Assembly: GCA_021545625.1 (NCBI GenBank)
Contig: JAJRVH010000084.1
Coordinates: forward strand, 1 to 6,115
DNA from: Zetaproteobacteria bacterium
GTDB taxonomy: Bacteria; Pseudomonadota; Zetaproteobacteria; Mariprofundales; Mariprofundaceae
Reading direction: 5' to 3'
DNA: 6,115 nt
The position numbers and the translations under genes were made by a program. Below, in pieces: positions 1-6,115 of this stretch. The notes below the pieces were generated by a model, which saw only the letters and a program-made list of their open reading frames with translations, was not told the origin of the DNA and made no database searches. Each line of letters starts with the position of its first letter. Positions within the stretch are counted from its first letter, which is position 1.

Positions 1-1001
1 CGCCCTGTTCACCAGCGTGACCACATGCGGCACGCCGTAACGCTTGGCGATCAGGCTGCCGAGGATATTGGTTTCGTCATCGTTGGTCAGCGCCAGGAAG
101 TCGTCCATCTTGTCGATGTTTTCCTCTTCGAGCAGCTTCTGGTCCAGCGCATCGCCCTGAATCACGACCACATTCTCCAGCTGATCGGACAGCCAGTCGG
201 CACGCTCCGGATTGTGCTCGATCAGCTTCAGCATCGCGCCGGCCCTTTCCAGCTCGCGGGCCACGATGAAACCGATATGGCCGCCGCCGACCATCATGAT
301 ATTGCGCCCCTTGGGCGTATGCGATTCCAGCTCCATCGTGGCCATCACATCGGCCAGCTGCTCGTTGGCCACCGCCATATAGATGTGATCCTTGGCCAGC
401 AGCACCGCATCGCCCTTCGGCACCCGCCAGACGCCGTTGTGCTCGTGCGCCACGACATAGACCGACAGCTCGCCCATCACCTCCGGCAGCTCGGTCAGCG
501 ACAGTCCGGCAAGCTTGGACTTCGGTCGCACGACGAACTCGACCAGCTGCAGCGCGCCTGAAAAGAAATCCCGCGCATCCAGCGCATTGGAAACATTCAG
601 CCGCCCCATAACCACCTTCGCGGCCTCTCCTTCCGGCGATATCATCACATCGATGGGCAGATCGTCGCGGCCGAACAGGGACGGATGATCGACATAGTCC
701 GACTCGCGCACGCGGGCCAGCTTGGTCGGAATCTTGTACAGCGAATGGGCCACCTGACAGGACAGCATATTGATCTCGTCGTTGGTCGTCACTGCGATCA
801 GCAGATCGGCATTGGCCGCGCCGGCCTTTTCCAGCACGCTCGGATGCGACGCCTTGCCGCAGACCGTGCGCACATCCATCGCATCGGCAATCACCTGCAG
901 CCGCGATTCGTCCTGATCCACGACGGCCACATCGTTGCCCTCTCTCGCAAGCCGGCGGGCAATATGATAGCCGACCTCGCCAGCGCCCAGAATCAATACA
1001 T

Positions 1002-1005
<4 letters not shown>
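1..1005 (-). CDS. trkA: Trk potassium uptake regulatory protein TrkA (partial, C-terminus outside window)
   Basis: Cytoplasmic NAD(H)-binding regulatory subunit of the Trk K+ uptake system; in the family it associates with the TrkH/TrkG membrane channel and gates it. The frame is open for 335 codons from an ATG at 1005 to the window edge; full-length TrkA is about 460 residues, so roughly a quarter is missing. Visible: first RCK-N Rossmann domain with GAGEVG at residues 7-12 and the acidic end of strand 2 at D30; TrkA_C domain around 140-222; second Rossmann domain opening with IMMVGGGHIGF at about 236-246 and acidic E263. The duplicated RCK layout separates TrkA from single-RCK KtrA proteins. 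The start overlaps the ntrX stop as ATGA, with AGGGAG five bases upstream, so it is probably translationally coupled to ntrX. No disabling change is visible in the part present. The identification is secure; the coupling is inferred from the overlap. Confidence 0.95.
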
Positions 1006-2395
<1,390 letters not shown>

Positions 2396-2399
<4 letters not shown>

Positions 2400-4552
2400 T
2401 GCACCTCCATATTGGTGGCATCCAGCGGCAAGCGCAAACAAAAATGGGTCGGCCGGCGACAGGAAACAAGCTCCAGCACGCCGCCGTGATCCTCGGCAAT
2501 GCGGCGCGCGATGGAAAGCCCGAGCCCCGAGCCGCTGGGCTTGGTCGAAAAGTAGGAATCGAACACCTGCGACTCGACATCCCCGGCAATGCCCTCTCCG
2601 TCATCCTCGACATGCCATTCCAGCATCTCCCCCCCGCGGCGGATATACAGGCGGACCTGCTGCCCGGCCGCGGTTGCCGCGACGGCATTGTCCAGCAGGT
2701 TGATCAATATCTGGCGAATCTGGTCCGGATCGCAGACACAGCGCATATCGGCGCTGTCCGTCTCGACATGCACCTGCGGGTAGGCGCTGAACAATTCCTG
2801 CATCTCCCGCAGCAGCTCTCCGGTCTGAACAGGACGCAGGCGGGGCTTCGGCATGCGGGCCAGCGTCGAAAAGTCGGCGATCAGCCGTTGCAGACGCTCA
2901 ACCTGGCCAATCACGGCCTGCGTACAGGTATCAAACACCTCGACATCGTCGACCTGCCCCCGAAAACGGCGCTGCAAACGCTCGGCGGCCAGCTTGATCG
3001 GCGTCAGCGGATTCTTGATCTCATGCGCCAGCCGCTGGGCGACCTCGGCCCAGGCGCGGCTGCGCTGCGCCTCGGCCAGCTCGGAAATGTCGTCGATAAC
3101 CAGCAGATAGCCCGAAAAGCCCGAAGATCCGGCCGCCTTCAGGCGCGCGCCCCTGGCCAGCACATGCACCCGTCCGTCATGCTTGAAATGCAACTCGAAC
3201 TCGCGCTGCAGGTGTTCGCCCTTCTGATGTCGAAGTTCGTCAAAAAACTCGGCGAACACCTGCAGGCGTCCCTTGCAGGCGCCGGCAAAGCCGATGCCTG
3301 GCATCCATTTTCCGGACAGGTGGAGAATATCCCGGACCGACTGGTTGAGCAGTCGGACCCGCCCTTCTCCATCGACGAGCATGACGCCCGTCTGCAAATT
3401 GGCCAGCAGCGCCTCAAGCACATACTGCCGCTGCCGGCTGCTGGCCAGCGCCTCGCTGGTCTGCTGCTGCGCCTTCTCGATGGCCTGCACATTCTGGCGC
3501 AGACGATCGCTCATCTTGTTGAAGGAGCGAACCAGCGAGCCCAGCTCATCCTGGGGGGCCTCGGGAATCACGACATCCAGATCGCCCTCGGTCACCCTTT
3601 GCAGGGCGCGGGCCAGATCGCCGATCGGAGCGGTCAGGCGCCGGGCAAACAGCAGCGCCACCATGCCGGCCACGAGCATGACGATCAGCGTCACGAACAA
3701 CATGACATGGGTAAACATCTCGCGGATGGCCTGACGATTGAGTTCCAGCTGCCGGTAGCTCCGGTAATCCGCCTCGACCGAACGGGCATTCTGGATAACC
3801 CCCGGCGGTAGCTTCACCTCCACCCGCAACAACCCCTCGACCGAGGTCGCGCCGACCAGCGGCGCATAGCCAATGGCCATTTCCCCGTCCTTGCCGCTGA
3901 CCAGCTCGGTGGCCATGCGGCCCAGGCGCATGGAAAGCCGCGCATTTTCAGACAGCGGTGCCGCCTGGAAGGTGCTGAGTTCATCGGCCTGACTGACAGC
4001 GATCAGGCGCTCGTTGATGTCGAACAGTTGCAGCTTCTGCCAGCCTTCGTGCATACGGATGTCGTTCAGACGCGCATTGAGCAGCCGGTAATCCAGCCGC
4101 CCCTCGACGGCAGCCAGAAGTGCCGCATCGCTGAGGTATTCAAGCATGCTGCGCTTCATGTCGCTTTCGACGCGGGCATAGAATCCCTGCGCCAGATTCA
4201 GCGCCCGGTCGAGCAGCGTATCGACGCGCACGTCGAACCATACATCCATGCCCCGCTCGACCATCTGGCTGGCAACGATCTGAATCACCATCGACGGCAC
4301 CAGCAGCATGCCGACCAGCGCAATGACCAGCTTGGCGCGCAACCGCGAACCCGGCGGCGGCTCGCTACGCTCGCGCAGCAAACGGATGCCATAGCGAATC
4401 AGCAACAGGGAAAGGCCGAGAAGCAGCGCGATATTGACCCAGGCCAGCAGCCCCGCATCGGCGGCCTCATCCGGCCAGACAAACAGCGTCAGCGCCAGCA
4501 TGCCGGAAGCCATCAGCAATGGCAGCAGGCGAAGCAGCGAAAAACGCTTCAA
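2396..4552 (-). CDS. ntrY: NtrY-type membrane sensor histidine kinase
   Basis: Inner-membrane histidine kinase of 718 residues, expected to autophosphorylate and pass phosphate to NtrX D53. Predicted membrane segments at about 9-25, 35-57, 73-94 and 282-303 leave a periplasmic sensor of about 185 residues between the third and fourth. HAMP domain at about 303-355, then a PAS domain at about 376-490. HisKA motif RLAHEIKNPLTPIKLAAERL has H510 with E511 and N514, the ExxN signature of kinases that also dephosphorylate their partner. The downstream FSTLARMPKP is typical of NtrY. ATPase: N box with N618/N622, G1 EDDGEGI at 649-655, F box VFDSYFSTK at 663-671, G2 GSGLGLS at 674-680. All are intact. 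The start is TTG at 4552, with GGAG eight bases upstream; no in-frame ATG or GTG lies closer upstream, and starting at internal Met14 would destroy the first membrane helix. The stop overlaps ntrX by four bases (ATGA). What it senses cannot be read from the sequence. Confidence 0.93.
2403..2408 (-). promoter_or_regulatory. Ribosome binding site of ntrX, within the end of ntrY
   Basis: GGAGGT on the minus strand sits three bases before the ntrX ATG at 2399, overlapping the last ntrY codons. It fixes the ntrX start at MTSRIMIVDD rather than at codons further upstream. Close spacing together with the ATGA overlap suggests coupled translation. Confidence 0.65.
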
Positions 4553-4566
4553 TGCCTCTTCTCCAT
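4549..4566 (-). other. Five-codon ATG reading frame overlapping the ntrY start
   Basis: Two bases after the DUF4390 stop, an ATG at 4566 opens the frame MEKRH and stops at TGA (4551-4549), which overlaps the TTG start of ntrY by two bases. It has no ribosome binding site of its own but could catch ribosomes ending DUF4390 and deliver them to ntrY. It is more likely a by-product of the purine-rich spacer than a gene. Confidence 0.2.
4561..4564 (-). promoter_or_regulatory. Ribosome binding site supporting the TTG start of ntrY
   Basis: GGAG on the minus strand lies eight bases before TTG at 4552, inside a longer purine run (GGAGAAGAGG) in the 16-bp gap after the DUF4390 stop. The spacing suits TTG as start; no ATG or GTG in the same frame lies close by upstream. 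Confidence 0.55.
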
Positions 4567-4568
4567 CG

Positions 4569-5120
4569 TCACGGAATGGAAAATTCCTGCTGCATCTGCA
4601 GCGTCGTCTGCTTCCAGAAACGGGACCACCATGCCTCGCCCATCGCGCCGTCCTGACGTTCGATGGCCACCGTCAGCACATACAGCTCGCCGTCAGACAA
4701 CAGGGCCCGGTCCAGCACGGGATAGTGTTGAATGCGGGTCAGAAAGGCCATCGCCTCGTCCGGAGAGGATGTGGTGCGGGTGATGCCGCTGGCGCTGTCT
4801 TCCAGCAGCCATGTCCGCGCCAGCAGATCCGCGCGCACATGCCTTGAAAACTCGATATCGGCAATCTCGTCATTGAGCCAGTAATTACGCACCCTGGCCA
4901 CGCTGATGCGCCAGACCATCGACACCTCGATGCCTGCCTCGAGGCTTCTCCGCAGCGAGGTATGGTCGCCGTTCCATTGCGCGGCGCAGTACACGACCTG
5001 CGGACCGATCTCGATGGAAAATCCGGCCGCGGCACGGGCGTCCCCGACCGCCGCGTAAAGCGCGATCCAGACAGCCCCCGCAAATGCCCACAGGCCGCTT
5101 CCCCTCTTAAAACACCACAT
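4569..5120 (-). CDS. DUF4390 family exported protein
   Basis: Protein of 183 residues of unknown function, matching the DUF4390 family by overall pattern and by its place directly before ntrY. It starts MWCFKRGSG, followed by a hydrophobic stretch at about 9-26 and an AxA-type cleavage site ARA at 28-30, so a Sec signal peptide is likely and the mature protein would act in the periplasm. The mature part carries the family pattern: a strand with SLEAGIEVSMVWRI (59-72), a long charged middle, and GELYVLTVAIERQ (144-156). No catalytic motif is visible. The frame is open upstream for 41 more codons, but those overlap the cyclase gene and look random; ATG at 5120 keeps the basic residues before the hydrophobic core. 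No ribosome binding site precedes it, so the start is the least certain in the window. It may help NtrY sense the periplasm, but that rests on position only. Confidence 0.82.
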   Translation of the reverse strand: MWCFKRGSGLWAFAGAVWIALYAAVGDARAAAGFSIEIGPQVVYCAAQWNGDHTSLRRSLEAGIEVSMVWRISVARVRNYWLNDEIADIEFSRHVRADLLARTWLLEDSASGITRTTSSPDEAMAFLTRIQHYPVLDRALLSDGELYVLTVAIERQDGAMGEAWWSRFWKQTTLQMQQEFSIP

Positions 5121-5128
5121 CAGGCGGC

Positions 5129-5157
5129 AGTGTAGCAGTTGCGCGCAGGATGTTCGA
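5129..5157 (-). promoter_or_regulatory. Candidate sigma-70 promoter for the DUF4390-ntrY-ntrX-trkA operon (extended -10)
   Basis: The minus strand carries TGCTACACT at 5137-5129, an extended -10 almost identical to the one ahead of the cyclase. A weak -35, TCGAAC at 5157-5152, lies 17 bp upstream with three of six matches. The whole element fits in the 44-bp gap after the cyclase stop. Its start point would fall at about 5122, only two bases before the assigned ATG, which implies a leaderless message or a later true start. The genes may instead be read through from the cyclase promoter, since no terminator is visible in the gap. Confidence 0.3.
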
Positions 5158-5164
5158 TGATGGC

Positions 5165-5809
5165 TTAGCCGCCGGCATGCACCTCGTAGATATCCAGGGC
5201 CTGGCTCTTGCCCTTGAACGACTGGGCGCGCAGAAAGGCGCAATGCCGCTGCCGCACGTCATCCGACAGCCGGGCGACAACCGCCTCGGTCACCAGGGCC
5301 TGGAACGGATGGGCGATGCCGCACAGCCGGGCCGCGGTATTGGCCACGTCGCCGATCACCGTGAATTCGCGCCGCTCCTCGTCGCCGAGCACGCCGAACA
5401 GCACATGCCCGAAATGCAGGCCGAACCCGACCGGACAGGGCAGCAGCCTGCCCTCACGCGCCGGCAGAATGCTGAGCATGTCGACGACAGCATGCAGTGC
5501 CTTGCTGCTGCTGTCGTTGCCGGAAAAGCAGGCCAGCAGCCCGTCGCCGAGAAATTTATTCACGCTGCCGCCATGCTTGCGGATGATGCCGGTCTGCGCG
5601 GCAAGGCTGGCATTGATCGTCGCGTAGACCTCGCGTGGCGTATACTGCTCGGCAAGCTCGGTAAAGCCCCGCATATCGCTGAACAGCACGGTCATTTCCT
5701 CCTCGAAGGCAAGCTCCGAAGGGAAGTTTGAACCGTAATGCATGACCATCTCCACCGTCTCGGACGGCAGAAACATATGGATGGGCGGCGGCCTGTGCGG
5801 CATCGACAT
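5165..5809 (-). CDS. Stand-alone class III adenylate cyclase
   Basis: Predicted to make cAMP from ATP in the cytoplasm. The 214-residue product is little more than one class III cyclase homology domain. Metal-binding D45 (VLFSDMRGF) and D89 (KFLGDG), adenine-selecting K85 and D154 (VIGDVANTAARL), and transition-state N157 and R161 are all present, so it should be active and prefer ATP over GTP. The first 35 or so residues are a short proline-rich lead with no membrane segment or sensor domain, which is unusual because such domains commonly sit behind a HAMP, PAS, CHASE2 or response-regulator module. The frame is open to a TTG at 5881, but ATG at 5809 is chosen because GGAGG lies exactly five bases upstream and the added residues show no family match. 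Class III enzymes need a dimer, here presumably a homodimer. It ends 44 bp before the DUF4390 gene in the same direction. Function confident; physiological role unknown. Confidence 0.9.
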   Translation of the reverse strand: MSMPHRPPPIHMFLPSETVEMVMHYGSNFPSELAFEEEMTVLFSDMRGFTELAEQYTPREVYATINASLAAQTGIIRKHGGSVNKFLGDGLLACFSGNDSSSKALHAVVDMLSILPAREGRLLPCPVGFGLHFGHVLFGVLGDEERREFTVIGDVANTAARLCGIAHPFQALVTEAVVARLSDDVRQRHCAFLRAQSFKGKSQALDIYEVHAGG

Positions 5810-5814
5810 CACAG

Positions 5815-5819
5815 CCTCC
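5815..5819 (-). promoter_or_regulatory. Ribosome binding site of the cyclase gene
   Basis: GGAGG on the minus strand, five bases (CTGTG) before the ATG at 5809. It decides the start: the upstream in-frame TTG at 5881 has no comparable site. Confidence 0.75.
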
Positions 5820-5882
5820 GGGCCAACCGGGAAATCGGGACCGAACTCGTCATGCCGGCAAGCGAGCAATACATGTGCCAAA

Positions 5883-5906
5883 GGCCGGGGCGCTGAATGT
5901 CCGGCC
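5883..5906. repeat. Small inverted repeat in the cyclase leader
   Basis: GGCCGG at 5883-5888 and CCGGCC at 5901-5906 can pair as a six-bp GC stem with a 12-base loop. In the minus-strand leader it is followed by only three T residues, so it is not a convincing terminator; on the plus strand four T residues follow after a gap of five bases. The rest of 5810-5945 shows only the promoter, palindrome and ribosome binding site listed separately. Confidence 0.3.
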
Positions 5907-5917
5907 CGTGATTTTAT

Positions 5918-5928
5918 CGTTCCGAACG
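5918..5928. promoter_or_regulatory. 11-bp palindrome in the divergent intergenic region (possible operator)
   Basis: CGTTCCGAACG is a perfect inverted repeat of CGTTC and GAACG around one central base. It lies at the predicted start point of the cyclase transcript and just upstream of the thioesterase gene, where a bound dimer could affect both. It could equally form a short hairpin at the 5' end of the cyclase RNA. An 11-bp palindrome can occur by chance in GC-rich DNA. Confidence 0.25.
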
Positions 5929-5933
5929 GCTAG

Positions 5934-5960
5934 ATTGTAGCAGGCATGGACAACCGTCAG
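5934..5960 (-). promoter_or_regulatory. Candidate sigma-70 promoter for the cyclase gene (extended -10)
   Basis: On the minus strand TGCTACAAT at 5942-5934 combines the extended TGN element with TACAAT, five of six matches to TATAAT. CTGACG at 5960-5955 matches four of six bases of TTGACA with a short 15-bp spacer that the extended -10 could tolerate. Transcription would start near 5927, giving a leader of about 118 nt before the cyclase ATG. The -35 lies within the first codons of the divergent thioesterase gene. Predicted by eye only. Confidence 0.4.
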
Positions 5961-6115
5961 ACATACGATACCGGCATATACCGTTCCTACACGATACTGG
6001 ATACCGACCTGAACGCCTACGGCATCATGCATGGCGGCCGGCTGCTGACCCTGTGCGACGAGACGGCCTATCTGGCCGCCCGCCGGCATGCCGGCGGGGC
6101 GTGCCTGACGAAGGC
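5946..6115 (+). CDS. Hotdog-fold acyl-CoA thioesterase (partial, N-terminal 56 residues)
   Basis: Start of a gene transcribed away from the rest and cut by the window edge. ATG at 5946 opens MDNRQTYDTGIYRSYTIL. The segment DTDLNAYGIMHGGRLL (residues 19-34) followed by CDETAYLAARRHAGG is the pattern of small hotdog thioesterases of the 4HBT/YciA-like group: Asn23 ahead of Gly26, His29-Gly-Gly at the start of the central helix, and the acidic pair Asp38/Glu39 on that helix. These enzymes hydrolyse acyl-CoA thioesters in the cytoplasm. Substrate length and the rest of the fold cannot be judged from 56 residues. Only a weak purine stretch (GCAGG, one base away) precedes the ATG, so translation initiation may be inefficient or leaderless. 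Confidence 0.8.
   Translation, partial: MDNRQTYDTGIYRSYTILDTDLNAYGIMHGGRLLTLCDETAYLAARRHAGGACLTK

Noticed and set aside
5121..5164. A terminator between the cyclase and DUF4390 genes
   Set aside because: No GC-rich hairpin followed by a T run is present in these 44 bases, so read-through is possible.
5810..5881. A 24-residue longer cyclase starting at TTG 5881
   Set aside because: ATG at 5809 has GGAGG at ideal spacing and the extra residues do not resemble a domain or signal peptide; kept only as an alternative.
5965..6000. Direct repeat ACGATACYGG at 5965-5974 and 5991-6000
   Set aside because: The copies lie inside the thioesterase coding sequence, there are only two, and they encode different residues in different frames; most likely chance.
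5850..6089. A 79-codon minus-strand frame across the divergent region
   Set aside because: It overlaps the thioesterase start and the cyclase leader, has no ribosome binding site that I can see, and no recognisable sequence pattern.

Overview
The window looks like chromosomal DNA of a GC-rich proteobacterium, most likely a betaproteobacterium and perhaps of the Neisseriales type. The basis is gene content and order: a DUF4390 exported protein, an NtrY-type sensor kinase, an NtrX-type response regulator and TrkA in one tight minus-strand block, an arrangement I associate with betaproteobacteria. Species cannot be fixed from the sequence alone. There are no RNA genes, insertion sequences, CRISPR arrays or phage genes, and coding density is very high.

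Layout from right to left along the main (minus) transcription direction. At 5946-6115 a plus-strand hotdog-fold acyl-CoA thioesterase begins and runs off the window. A 136-bp divergent intergenic region (5810-5945) holds a candidate extended -10 promoter for the minus strand, an 11-bp palindrome and a small hairpin. Then on the minus strand come a stand-alone class III adenylate cyclase (5165-5809), a 44-bp gap with a second candidate extended -10 promoter, a DUF4390 secreted protein (4569-5120), ntrY (2396-4552), ntrX (1002-2399) and trkA (1-1005, 3' end outside the window). The ntrY/ntrX and ntrX/trkA junctions are both ATGA overlaps, and DUF4390/ntrY are 16 bp apart, so these four genes read as one operon with translational coupling.

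Working model: NtrY senses an envelope or redox signal through a periplasmic domain and a cytoplasmic PAS domain and phosphorylates NtrX, a sigma-54-type regulator. TrkA is the NAD(H)-binding regulatory subunit of Trk potassium uptake and is made from the same message. The cyclase, which keeps every catalytic residue but has no sensor domain, lies upstream in the same direction and could supply cAMP under the same or a related promoter. Nothing here is clearly a new system. The points most worth a look are the cyclase next to NtrYX, the twin TGCTACA(A/C)T promoter elements, the non-consensus NtrX ATPase motifs, and the TTG start of ntrY with a five-codon ATG frame overlapping it.
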